Source: an uncultured Clostridia bacterium (GTDB lineage Bacteria; Bacillota; Clostridia; UMGS1810). From it: 64,000 nucleotides of DNA. The stretch spans positions 1-64,000 of the forward strand of contig CAKSJG010000004.1 of the NCBI GenBank assembly GCA_934463165.1, given 5' to 3'. Positions within the stretch are counted from its first letter, which is position 1. The number at the start of each line of letters is the position of its first letter. Below, in pieces: positions 36,772 to 45,539 of the stretch. A model generated the notes under the pieces. The model was given only the letters and a program-made list of their open reading frames with translations. It did no database searches and was not told the origin of the DNA. The translations under genes were made by a program, and so were the position numbers.

Positions 36772-38259
36772 TTACATCGTCATGCCCATTGACATCAACT
36801 TTGCATAAATTATTTTTCCTATCAAGTCATAACCTGTTTTGTTAAAGTGCAAACCGTCTGAAGAAACAATGTCCGAAGGCACATAACCCTTTGCGAGCTC
36901 TGTTTTACCTGTATCACCGAGAGTTATTTCATACTTGTCATATGTTTTTTCATCGGTAAGAATCTTTCTGAGGTCAAGAAATCTATCGCCGTACTCAGCT
37001 GCCTGATACTCTGCAAGTTCTTCATCTTCTGCAGCATAAGCGTTTGCACCGTCGGCAATTCCGATAACGATAAAATCTCCGCCTTCATTTTGAATTTTTT
37101 CGATCATCTTTGAATGTAATTCAAAAATTTTACCTTTTGTACCGACAAAATCTTTTTTAAGCGCCGATTTATCATTTGCTCCCGTCCAGATTATGTTTAC
37201 ACCGCTGCAATCTGCTCCCACGGGTAAAACCTCTGTACCCTTTGCAACACTCTTTGCATTACCCGATGTTGTTCTTGTAAACCAATATGCTTTAGGCGCA
37301 TTGGCAACCTTTGTAAGCGTACCTTCGATTCCGCCTATCGAATAATTTGTATTTCCGCCCTGAACAAGAATTTGTCCTTCGTTAAGTTCAATCGCAACCG
37401 CTGCCGTATCCGCGGGAATTGTCACGTCTGTCAGAAGGACAAACGGTGCGCCGCCCTGTCTTCCGGCAATTTCGCGTGTTCCTTCTCCGCCGACACCGTA
37501 GTTGTTAACCTGCACAGAATCACCGACAAATGACTGAATGATACCGGGATAGGTTGTTCCTTCTCCGTTAGCACCGTATGTCAGGCTGTCACCCCAACAG
37601 TTAATCTTTGTACTTATCTTATTCGCCGTATCGGCATATACAGCTTTGGTCTTGCTGTTTTGCATTGTTATCGGTGTCATTTCATTCCACAAAAAACATT
37701 TGAGTGTTTCCGTATCTGCCGTAACGCCGATTTTTCCTCCTCCGAATCCGTCGGATGCATCGGCAAAAACAACATTATCAAGCTCGTCACCCTTGTATGA
37801 AGCTGCAATTAATTTATATCCGGTCAGGTCAATATCATACAGATTCTCGATTTGTGCAGCCATTCCCGCAACCGTCATTTCCTCATTTTTCATATTTTTG
37901 AATGTGACGGTCAGTTTTTGTGATGCCTCGGTTACGGCTGCAGTTTCAGATGTGCCGAGTTTCACTTCGTAATCTGTCAGATTAATTGCTTTATCACACG
38001 GAAATGTAATGCTGTAATTTCCGTCACTTCCGACTTTTACATCACCGAAATATGCAATATCGTCATTCGTCGGGTTTTGAGAGTTGGCTTTCACAACTGC
38101 TACGGCAACTGTTGTGTTTTTATTTTCAACCGAAGTTCCGTTCAGATGAATAACCGAATTAAAAGTCGTTGCTGTCGGAGCTGCATCGGCAACAATGCCC
38201 GATGCACCGGACAGCATAGCTATTGCAGCAGCAACAGATACAATTTTTTTGAATTTCAT
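36772..38259 (-). CDS. Secreted SGNH/GDSL-type esterase
   Basis: 495 residues. Signal peptide MKFKKIVSVAAAIAMLSGA to ADA. Residues 30-130 are an Ig-like beta domain (NTTVAVAVVKANSQN, DGNYSITFP). The hydrolase blocks follow: block I NCWGDSLTYGANG with the Ser nucleophile near residue 222, block II NNYGVGGEG, block III IIWTGANDK with the oxyanion Asn, and block V SDGLHFNKTGY with the Asp and His near residue 475. All catalytic residues are present, unlike in the esterase-like protein at 23394. Likely removes acetyl or other acyl groups from the target glycan outside the cell. Confidence 0.88.
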   Translation of the reverse strand: MKFKKIVSVAAAIAMLSGASGIVADAAPTATTFNSVIHLNGTSVENKNTTVAVAVVKANSQNPTNDDIAYFGDVKVGSDGNYSITFPCDKAINLTDYEVKLGTSETAAVTEASQKLTVTFKNMKNEEMTVAGMAAQIENLYDIDLTGYKLIAASYKGDELDNVVFADASDGFGGGKIGVTADTETLKCFLWNEMTPITMQNSKTKAVYADTANKISTKINCWGDSLTYGANGEGTTYPGIIQSFVGDSVQVNNYGVGGEGTREIAGRQGGAPFVLLTDVTIPADTAAVAIELNEGQILVQGGNTNYSIGGIEGTLTKVANAPKAYWFTRTTSGNAKSVAKGTEVLPVGADCSGVNIIWTGANDKSALKKDFVGTKGKIFELHSKMIEKIQNEGGDFIVIGIADGANAYAAEDEELAEYQAAEYGDRFLDLRKILTDEKTYDKYEITLGDTGKTELAKGYVPSDIVSSDGLHFNKTGYDLIGKIIYAKLMSMGMTM

Positions 38260-38301
38260 ATTAAAAACTCCTTTTTTGTTTATGTTGATTATGTCTACAC
38301 A

Positions 38302-40275
38302 TTAATATGCACGCTGCACAGCTTTTACTGTGCCGTCCGCACCGATCAAATAAAGCTTCGCATATGCCGAATCGGTTGTTGATATTGAAAGTGTATTATT
38401 TTCGGCTGCTTTGCCCGCAGTTGCAGCAAGAGTAGCCGAATCTGCCGCTATAAGCTTTCCGTTTTTGTCATATGTGCAAATAATTAATCTGTATGCCGTG
38501 GCATCGGCGGTTTTATTTATTATCTTTACATTTGCCGTATAGTTCTCACCGTTATTAGTCATTTCAAACGTATCAACAAATACTTCATCCGATCCGAGCG
38601 GATATACACATAAATCGTCAATAGCGTATTTAGCGTCCTTTCCTGCATTGGAAGCATTGTATCCGTCCCAAAAATTCAGGCTTATTGAAGCGATACCGTT
38701 TGAATAGTCGATCGAATTCTCGGTATTATAAACAAGCTTTGTAAGGGGAATATCCTTTGATATAAGCTCCCAAAAATCTCTGTCGGCCGCTTTCCTGTAC
38801 ACATCAACCGTCGGTCGCGTTGCATTGTATTTTGTAATAACTCTAATTGTTTCAAATCTTCCGTTTGAAATATACTGCCCACCGGCATCAGATCCCCACT
38901 GACACGATGCATATGTTGATTCCGTATCCTTGGGAACTCCGTATCTGTCATTTCCGAGGAAGAAAAACGGTCTTGAAGCTGTCGTCCAGTTCCCGCCGGG
39001 TATATTCTCACCAAAGAACAGCGACGCCGCATTCACACCCCAAAATCCGTCTGCGCCGTCCGGAGTGTACGGCATATCAACCGCAAGTTTAAATTCGATT
39101 ACAAAATCTTCCTTCATTGCTACAGGGAAACTCAATGTCAGATCACCGCTCGCCTCATTGCTGTTGCCGGTCTGAGATATAACCTGCAAATATTTGTTGC
39201 CTGCCGCATTGTTCTTCACAAATCCGTTATCCGTAATTTTTACATCCGCATCCGAATTCATTGCAAGCGACATTCCATTACCCCACTTTAAAGTGTTTTT
39301 TGTTTTTGTTCCCGGATTTGCCGATTGTTCAAAAATCTTTGAATATGCTGCGGATTCAAAGTCAAAGTCCATATCCGTTGAATCTGCCGCGCTTTTAAGC
39401 TTCATATCCGCAATGGCAATACTCTCGTTTGTTGATGTTGAACCCATTTCTATTCTTATACTTCCGATACCTTTTGAATAATCAACCGTACTTGTTCCAA
39501 GTCCGTCTTTTTCGGCAAATTTAACACCCTTAAGCAAAAGCTGTCTGCCGTCTTCGTCTTCTTCAAGACCGGTACCGGTCGCATAAACTCCCCACAGATC
39601 AAACGTGGGCACACCGCCTTCATTAAAATGAACATCAATTTTATATGAACGAAGATCCGTTTCGGAATATCCTATGGCATACTTTTGTGTTGTACTCCAA
39701 TTCGGAATTATCAACGCTAAATTCTCAGTATTATTCGGCCAACGGGAACCGTTTCCGCCACTTCCGACATCATACATATAGCTGTTATTCCAACCAAAAA
39801 CGGTTGTTCCCTCCACATGATTCTGAGCACCTTCGGGAATCATTACAATGCTCATATATCTTACATTTGTGCCGGTCACCTTTTTGCCTGCTGCTTTAAA
39901 TTCAAACGAAAAATCTTCGGTTAATGCTGCAGAAGGACTTACCGTAATCAGGTTCGTTCCGACGCCTGTCGCCGCATCATATTGCAAATATTTTTCGGCT
40001 CCGTTCAAATTTGTCACAAAGCCTTCGCTTCCGGATTTCAGACTTATATTTGCACCGTCGTTCTTTGTTATCTCTATCTTTGTTTTGTCTGTTTGATTTA
40101 CCGTGCCCGAGCCGTTAAAGCCTGACCATGAGCTGTCAGAAAAGTCAACCTCAGACAGCATATTGGCAAACACCTCGGTCTTGCCGTCTGCCGCAAATGC
40201 GCCGACACTGCCCAAACAAATGCACAGTGACAATGCAAAACCGATTAATCTCCTTTTGTTAAGTCTTTTTGTCAT
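38302..40275 (-). CDS. Secreted protein of tandem LamG-like modules
   Basis: 657 residues, first gene of the minus-strand glycan run. Signal peptide (RRLIGFALSLCICLGSVGAF). Two related beta-sandwich modules: residues 38-285 (FVTNLNGAEKYLQYD, EDFSFEFKAAGKK) and 300-560 (FVKNNAAGNKYLQVISQ, EDFVIEFKLAVDM). They end in an FN3/Ig-like tail (YRLIICTYDKNGKLIAADSA). The first module is shared with the protein at 23394-26237. No catalytic residues recognised; glycan binding is the natural guess. The ATG at 40275 has AAGGAGAG upstream. Confidence 0.85.
   Translation of the reverse strand: MTKRLNKRRLIGFALSLCICLGSVGAFAADGKTEVFANMLSEVDFSDSSWSGFNGSGTVNQTDKTKIEITKNDGANISLKSGSEGFVTNLNGAEKYLQYDAATGVGTNLITVSPSAALTEDFSFEFKAAGKKVTGTNVRYMSIVMIPEGAQNHVEGTTVFGWNNSYMYDVGSGGNGSRWPNNTENLALIIPNWSTTQKYAIGYSETDLRSYKIDVHFNEGGVPTFDLWGVYATGTGLEEDEDGRQLLLKGVKFAEKDGLGTSTVDYSKGIGSIRIEMGSTSTNESIAIADMKLKSAADSTDMDFDFESAAYSKIFEQSANPGTKTKNTLKWGNGMSLAMNSDADVKITDNGFVKNNAAGNKYLQVISQTGNSNEASGDLTLSFPVAMKEDFVIEFKLAVDMPYTPDGADGFWGVNAASLFFGENIPGGNWTTASRPFFFLGNDRYGVPKDTESTYASCQWGSDAGGQYISNGRFETIRVITKYNATRPTVDVYRKAADRDFWELISKDIPLTKLVYNTENSIDYSNGIASISLNFWDGYNASNAGKDAKYAIDDLCVYPLGSDEVFVDTFEMTNNGENYTANVKIINKTADATAYRLIICTYDKNGKLIAADSATLAATAGKAAENNTLSISTTDSAYAKLYLIGADGTVKAVQRAY
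39500..39695. repeat. 196 bp block identical to 25474-25669
   Basis: Second copy of the block, in the first module of the gene at 38302-40275, same strand and same reading frame as its twin. The limits are sharp: single-base differences start at both edges. Confidence 0.85.
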
Positions 40276-40588
40276 AAAATTATCTCTCCTTCCAAGATTT
40301 GTTTCCTATTGCTCCGCTATTAAGCAGGAAACCAATTTCACTGTAAAAATTATATCATGGATTATAAATCTAAAAAACATCAAAAACAAACTTTTCATCC
40401 CCTTTTTTTAACCAATGTTAAATTATATAATTTTTCCAATTGAAAAACAAAATTTTTTATGATAAACTAATTACGTTAATGAAATTATAATTAACAGGGA
40501 TGCAGCCGATTTAAATGCTGTACAAAGCTATATCGGCAAAGGTCTTGATAGACCGCGGCAATGCAAGAATTTTAAGAGGTGTCTGTTT
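40276..40588. promoter_or_regulatory. Divergent control region between the glycan locus and yesNM
   Basis: 313 bases without a gene. For yesN, TTGAAA (40440-40445), 17 bases and TAAACT (40463-40468) form a candidate promoter, giving a leader of about 115 bases. The leader can fold: GCCGAT (40506-) with ATCGGC, and GGTCT with AGACC. For the minus strand, two TATAAT-like boxes lie near 40350-40365, but I see no clear -35. Target sites of YesN are expected here. Confidence 0.5.
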
Positions 40589-42085
40589 ATGATAAAAATT
40601 GCAATAATTGAAGATGAACCGATGATTATGCGTAATCTTGCCGTTTTTATTGAGAGGCTGGATCCGGATTTTTCTGACATAAACTGTTTCTCTCAAGGAA
40701 AGGATTTTCTTGCTTTTCTTGAACATAATTCACCCGATATTGTCATCAGTGATATCAGACTTTCCGACACTCTCGGAACGGAACTTTTAAAACAATGCAA
40801 GAAAACCAATCCGCATATACGTTTTGTTATTATCAGTGCATACAAAAACTTTGAGTATGCAAAAACCGCAATAGAATACAAGGCTGATGCGTATCTTACA
40901 AAGCCGATTGACCGCAATGCTCTTGCTCAAACTCTTATCGGGCTTAAGTCGGAACTTTTAAAAAACATATCATATCATTATAATCGTTCCGTGACAGAAA
41001 TTTTTCGCGACACTTTAAAAAAATGCGAAACCGGAGAGATAAGTTCTAATTCCGAATTAAAATCCGCACTTAAAAGTTCAAATATTGAAAATGTATCGCA
41101 ATACGACATTTTCAATGTCTGCATCACGGTTGATAACATTGCAAGCATATCAAACGCACATTCCAGAAATTCGGAATCGATTATGCTTTCTCTTTCAAAC
41201 TTTATTCTTATGCCCGACTTTAACGCAAACGGCATCTGCATTTACAAACATTTTTCAACCGGAAACTCACTTGATCTGCTCTTTGCAATTCCGACGGATG
41301 CAAAAGAAAACAATGATCTTTTCGCGTCCGTTTGTGAACAGCTTGATTTCATAAAATCAAAATGCCTTGAATATTTGAACTTTTCATTTAAATATGTTGT
41401 TATAGGCAATTATGAAAACATATTTGCCTTGCTTGACGGCCGTTTTGCTTTTCGTGCGGATCTCACTCTTTGCGAGCTTGAACCTTTTATTGACATATGC
41501 TTTTCGGCGATGGCTCTCTGCTTGTCGAAAAATAACCGACCGGAATATGACAAATTTGTTAAAAAGCTGTATATGCTTCTTAAAATTAAAGAAACAGAAG
41601 ACGTAAAATTATTCAAACACCTTATTATGCTTTTACGCGATAAGCTTTCGGATCATTTCAATGTTTATGTTCAGTCGCTGCCCGGCTTAAGTCTAAATGC
41701 GTCACCGCAGGATTTTCACGAATTTTGCAAGAACATATTTGATTGCGGACCGGAACCCGAAAGCTCAACTCTTGCGGAAAAAGCCGAGCAATACATCCGC
41801 AAAAATATTTCTTCACCGTCTTTAACACTATCGGAAATTTCTAACAGCTGCTATACACACCCTGTTTATTTATCGAGAATTTTTAAACAGACATACAACA
41901 CAACAATTCATTCATATATAACATCTTTGCGAATTGCCAAAGCAAAGGATATGCTGAGACGAGGAGAATCACTTAACACAATTGCGTATGAATGCGGTTA
42001 TAAAACCGTCAAATATTTTTCCAAAACATTCAAACAGATTGTGGGTACATCACCGTCAAATTATAAAAAAGGATGGAAAGAATGA
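40589..42085 (+). CDS. Response regulator with AraC output domain (YesN-like)
   Basis: 498 residues. Receiver domain 1-120 with the acidic pocket (IIEDEP), phosphoacceptor Asp in VISDIRLSD near residue 55, Ser in VIISAYK and Lys in YLTKPID. A helical linker of about 270 residues follows. The last 100 residues are an AraC DNA-binding domain (LTLSEISNSCYTHPVYLSRI, MLRRGESLNTIAYECGY, FKQIVGTSPSNYKK). It is phosphorylated by the kinase encoded by the next gene and probably switches the divergent glycan genes. The ATG at 40589 has GAGGTG upstream. Confidence 0.94.
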   Translation: MIKIAIIEDEPMIMRNLAVFIERLDPDFSDINCFSQGKDFLAFLEHNSPDIVISDIRLSDTLGTELLKQCKKTNPHIRFVIISAYKNFEYAKTAIEYKADAYLTKPIDRNALAQTLIGLKSELLKNISYHYNRSVTEIFRDTLKKCETGEISSNSELKSALKSSNIENVSQYDIFNVCITVDNIASISNAHSRNSESIMLSLSNFILMPDFNANGICIYKHFSTGNSLDLLFAIPTDAKENNDLFASVCEQLDFIKSKCLEYLNFSFKYVVIGNYENIFALLDGRFAFRADLTLCELEPFIDICFSAMALCLSKNNRPEYDKFVKKLYMLLKIKETEDVKLFKHLIMLLRDKLSDHFNVYVQSLPGLSLNASPQDFHEFCKNIFDCGPEPESSTLAEKAEQYIRKNISSPSLTLSEISNSCYTHPVYLSRIFKQTYNTTIHSYITSLRIAKAKDMLRRGESLNTIAYECGYKTVKYFSKTFKQIVGTSPSNYKKGWKE

Positions 42086-43837
42086 ATGTGGGACAAACTT
42101 AAAGCGCTGCCGTCAAAGTTTAAATCATATAAATACAGTAATTTAATGTATATGTTTTTCTCAAAAAATTTTCGCATTATATTTCTGTCTATTACTTCAC
42201 TGAATTTATGCATTCTTCTGCTGTATTCGGCCGTTTACTATAACTTTTCAAACAGCAAAAGTAACGCACAGTTTCAGTCTCTGCTTGAGCAGACATCGGG
42301 AATGGTTGATAATGTTTTCGAATCCACCGTTGCTACACTTGAAACACTTTCTCAGGATAAGAATCTGTTTTTTGTCATTAATACAACAAATATTACTTAT
42401 CCGTTTAATTACGCGAACACATTAAAAGAGTCAATGCGCAGCTTTGCCATGATTAACAGCTGCATTGACTCTATCTGTCTTTACTCTGTCAAAAACAATA
42501 TTTTTATGTCTACGGATTTAAATGCACAGAAATGGTTTACGCCACCCAAGCTTGATTCAACGGAAACCAAACGAAGAATTGAAATATACCCGCAATTCAA
42601 ACAAAACAATTTTCCGGCGGTAATAACGATATACCGTCAGTTTTTCAGCAGCGAAAACGGAGGTTACCTCGGATACATTGCGATAAACATAAACTGTCTG
42701 TCATTGAAAGAAAAAATTTCATCGTCAATAGTCAGCAAAAGCGCACATCTGCTTGCCACATATGACGGCAACGTAATATTCAGCGACGACTATGAAAAAA
42801 TAGGTTTAAATATTGCAAATTCTTCCGTGTTAAACACATCGCCAAACTCATCTGTTTTTAAAAACCTGTCTCAACTTGACGGTATTGAATATCGGCTTCT
42901 TGTCATGAACAATACACAAAGCGATTTTATTGCGTCAAGTATAAACAACATTCTTCTGATAGGTCTGATACTGCTTATTCTCAGCATTATTGTATCACTT
43001 ACGCTTTCGGTAAAAATATTTATACCGTACAAAAATATAATAAAAGCGCTGCAAAATGACAACGGTAAACTGTTGCCTGCAAACTATCTGACGGATCTTG
43101 AATACATTGAAGATCAGATAGTTCATTATTCCAAATCAAATTCTGCGCTTTCGGGCGTTATTTCAAAACAGGCTGCAGAGATTCACCAACTGACGCTCGC
43201 GTCTCTTCAGGCACAAATACACCCGCATTTTATATACAACATTATTGATTGCATCAGTTGGGCATCATATGCGGAGAATCCCGAAAGTAACACGCACGAT
43301 GCGCTTTTTGCACTTGCAAAACTCATGAAAATGTCATATGATTATTCATCGCCGTTTATATCTGTTGCAGATGAAAGAGCATTTCTTACAAGCTACACGG
43401 ATCTGCTGCTTTTTAAGTCATATAACTCGTTTACGGTTAATATTGACTTTGATACTTCAATTACGGACTTCATGATTCCGAAAATGATTATCCAACCCGT
43501 TGTTGAAAATGCATTTAATCACGGAATCAGCAAAAACAACGGGCGCGGTCAAATTGATATTATCGGACACAGAAACGGTGAATCACTTGTATTTATTATA
43601 AATGATGACGGTCCGGGATTGGACGGTTCAAAAATTATAAGCATAAATCAATTAATAAATACCTCCGGTGAGGCATCTGCCGCAGAACATATCGGGCTAT
43701 ATAATATTTCGGAAAGACTTCATCTTATTTACGGTCAAAGGGCATATGTCGAACTGTCAGAGCGTTCGGACTGCAGTAAAGGGCTGTCTGTAAAAATATG
43801 CATTCCGATTGATACAGAAAAAAGCAAAGACATTTAA
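42086..43837 (+). CDS. Sensor histidine kinase (YesM-like)
   Basis: 583 residues. A first membrane helix near 30-50 (IIFLSITSLNLCILLLYSAV), an extracytoplasmic sensor region of about 230 residues, a second helix near 285-310 (NILLIGLILLILSIIVSLTL), and a HAMP-like linker. The His_kinase box is LQAQIHPHFIYNIID with the phospho-His near residue 379. The ATPase domain has the N box VVENAFNHGIS and G box DDGPGLDG. The start codon directly follows the TGA of the regulator gene (TGAATG), so the two are translated together. The ligand is unknown; a sugar outside the cell or a contact with the binding protein is likely. Confidence 0.95.
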   Translation: MWDKLKALPSKFKSYKYSNLMYMFFSKNFRIIFLSITSLNLCILLLYSAVYYNFSNSKSNAQFQSLLEQTSGMVDNVFESTVATLETLSQDKNLFFVINTTNITYPFNYANTLKESMRSFAMINSCIDSICLYSVKNNIFMSTDLNAQKWFTPPKLDSTETKRRIEIYPQFKQNNFPAVITIYRQFFSSENGGYLGYIAININCLSLKEKISSSIVSKSAHLLATYDGNVIFSDDYEKIGLNIANSSVLNTSPNSSVFKNLSQLDGIEYRLLVMNNTQSDFIASSINNILLIGLILLILSIIVSLTLSVKIFIPYKNIIKALQNDNGKLLPANYLTDLEYIEDQIVHYSKSNSALSGVISKQAAEIHQLTLASLQAQIHPHFIYNIIDCISWASYAENPESNTHDALFALAKLMKMSYDYSSPFISVADERAFLTSYTDLLLFKSYNSFTVNIDFDTSITDFMIPKMIIQPVVENAFNHGISKNNGRGQIDIIGHRNGESLVFIINDDGPGLDGSKIISINQLINTSGEASAAEHIGLYNISERLHLIYGQRAYVELSERSDCSKGLSVKICIPIDTEKSKDI

Positions 43838-43886
43838 TGCCTTTTTGCTCATATTTAAAAAATGTCAACCATATTTTCATTTTTTG

Positions 43887-43915
43887 TTGAATTTTTTATA
43901 CTTTTATGGTAAAAT
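43887..43915 (+). promoter_or_regulatory. Promoter of murJ
   Basis: TTGAAT (43887-43892), 17 bases, TAAAAT (43910-43915) with TGG before the -10, in the 146-base gap after yesM. It separates the cell-wall genes from the sugar regulator. Confidence 0.6.
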
Positions 43916-43983
43916 CTATTATGAATAGTTTTGCATTTTATTATCGTGCCGCTTTTGCATCCGGCAGAAAGGTTGACTGAAAT

Positions 43984-45468
43984 ATGAGCGGAATTTCATA
44001 TATAATGGTGGTTATAGGAATACTCACAGCAAAATGTCTGGGATTTTTAAGAGAAATTGTCTTTGCATCCGTATTCGGTGCATCTGAGTATACCGACATT
44101 TACTTTCAGATTTTTTCAATTGCAAGCCTTGTGTTTACCGGAGTGGGAACGGCGCTTGCAACACTTGTTATAAAAAATCTCAACAAGAGCGAAAATTCCA
44201 CGCCCGAAATGAAGCGCGGATATGTTGCTTATTTCATAAGAAAAACATCGATTATTGTTATTGCAATAACCGCAGCTTTGTATGTCTCGGCTCCTTTTTG
44301 CATAAAAATTCTTTTGCCGGGGCTGAATAAAAATCTTTATGATACGGCACTTAAGGTTATGTATATAATGCTCCCGAGTGCACTGTTTATAATTGTGGCA
44401 TATATAATGTCGGGAGTACTTCAAAACTGCAAGGTGTTTTTTGTCACATCGATTATGAGCCTGCCGTATAACATCGTGATCATAGCATTTCTTCTGTTTA
44501 AAACCACAAATATATTTACCATAAGTTTAATCACCACATTCGGTTGGTTTCTGCACATTGTCATTCTTATGCCGCAGTTTATAAAAAAAGGATACCGCCT
44601 GTCTGCAAAGGCGGAAAACCGTAGCATAAAAAGCGACAACGGGCGTGAGGTATTATTTATATTTATATCGAGCATGATGTTTCAGATTTGCTTTATAACC
44701 GACAAGGCGTCCGTCAGTGCGGACAGCGGCAGCGCATCAACGATAAATTACGCATCAAATCTTTTTTTGACTATTGCAAGCGTATTTGTTGTTGCCATGA
44801 GCAATGTAACATATCCGTCAATCTGTAAAAACTTTGAAAACGGAAACATGAAGTATGTCACCGAAACGTTAAAGTATCTTATAACGGTTCTTTTTGCAAT
44901 ATTTTTACCATTCATTCTGGTAGTGTGCTTCTTCGGCGGAGACATCATATCGCTTGTTTATGAAAGAGGCGAATTTACGCATGAGCTTGCCGTAAAAACT
45001 TCTGTACTCTTCGCTGTATATACATTCGGCATATTCGGATATGTATGTCAGGAAATATTAAATAAAATACTGTATCTCGGTTCAAAATACAAATACACCG
45101 TAAGCGGTACGCTCGTTGTAATCTTATTAAAACCTGTTATAAACCGCTTTCTGTTCCCTGTATGGGGCGCTGTCGGTGTTGCCTGCGCGACAACTCTGCT
45201 GTTTACTCTGTATGCAATATTTATTGCCGTTCTTATGAAAAAGGTTGTCGGCAAATATACAGACAGACGTCTCACGCGAAACATTCTTAAAACCATCATA
45301 TCGGGCGCGGCGGCATCGGGAGCATATTTTGCCGTTAAAATGAGCGGATTGGCATTTTTGCAATCGCGGCTCGGCTTTATTGCAAACCTTGCGGTATGTG
45401 CAGTCGTTTATCTTGCATTTATGCTGTTATTGGGCATGCGCAAAGAAATAATGAGCAACCAAAAATAA
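43984..45468 (+). CDS. murJ: Lipid II flippase MurJ/MviN family
   Basis: 494 residues and about 14 membrane helices, the usual MurJ size. The start GILTAKCLGFLREIVFASVF with the conserved G-x-x-R-E is the family mark. Later conserved parts include LPGLNKNLYDTALKVMYIML and YERGEFTHELAVKTS. It flips undecaprenyl-linked peptidoglycan precursor across the membrane. Its position next to a DUF5693 gene suggests it could instead serve another cell-wall polymer in the SLH anchoring pathway. Confidence 0.9.
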   Translation: MSGISYIMVVIGILTAKCLGFLREIVFASVFGASEYTDIYFQIFSIASLVFTGVGTALATLVIKNLNKSENSTPEMKRGYVAYFIRKTSIIVIAITAALYVSAPFCIKILLPGLNKNLYDTALKVMYIMLPSALFIIVAYIMSGVLQNCKVFFVTSIMSLPYNIVIIAFLLFKTTNIFTISLITTFGWFLHIVILMPQFIKKGYRLSAKAENRSIKSDNGREVLFIFISSMMFQICFITDKASVSADSGSASTINYASNLFLTIASVFVVAMSNVTYPSICKNFENGNMKYVTETLKYLITVLFAIFLPFILVVCFFGGDIISLVYERGEFTHELAVKTSVLFAVYTFGIFGYVCQEILNKILYLGSKYKYTVSGTLVVILLKPVINRFLFPVWGAVGVACATTLLFTLYAIFIAVLMKKVVGKYTDRRLTRNILKTIISGAAASGAYFAVKMSGLAFLQSRLGFIANLAVCAVVYLAFMLLLGMRKEIMSNQK

Positions 45469-45539
45469 CAAATCGGATTGTTAATAAAAATGCCGCAGCG
45501 GATTATAAAGCCGGCTGAAGCGGCATAAGGAGAATCGAC

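Noticed and set aside
40475..40588. Riboswitch in the yesN leader
   Set aside because: Two small hairpins can be drawn, but they match no riboswitch class I know and there is no terminator or anti-terminator arrangement.
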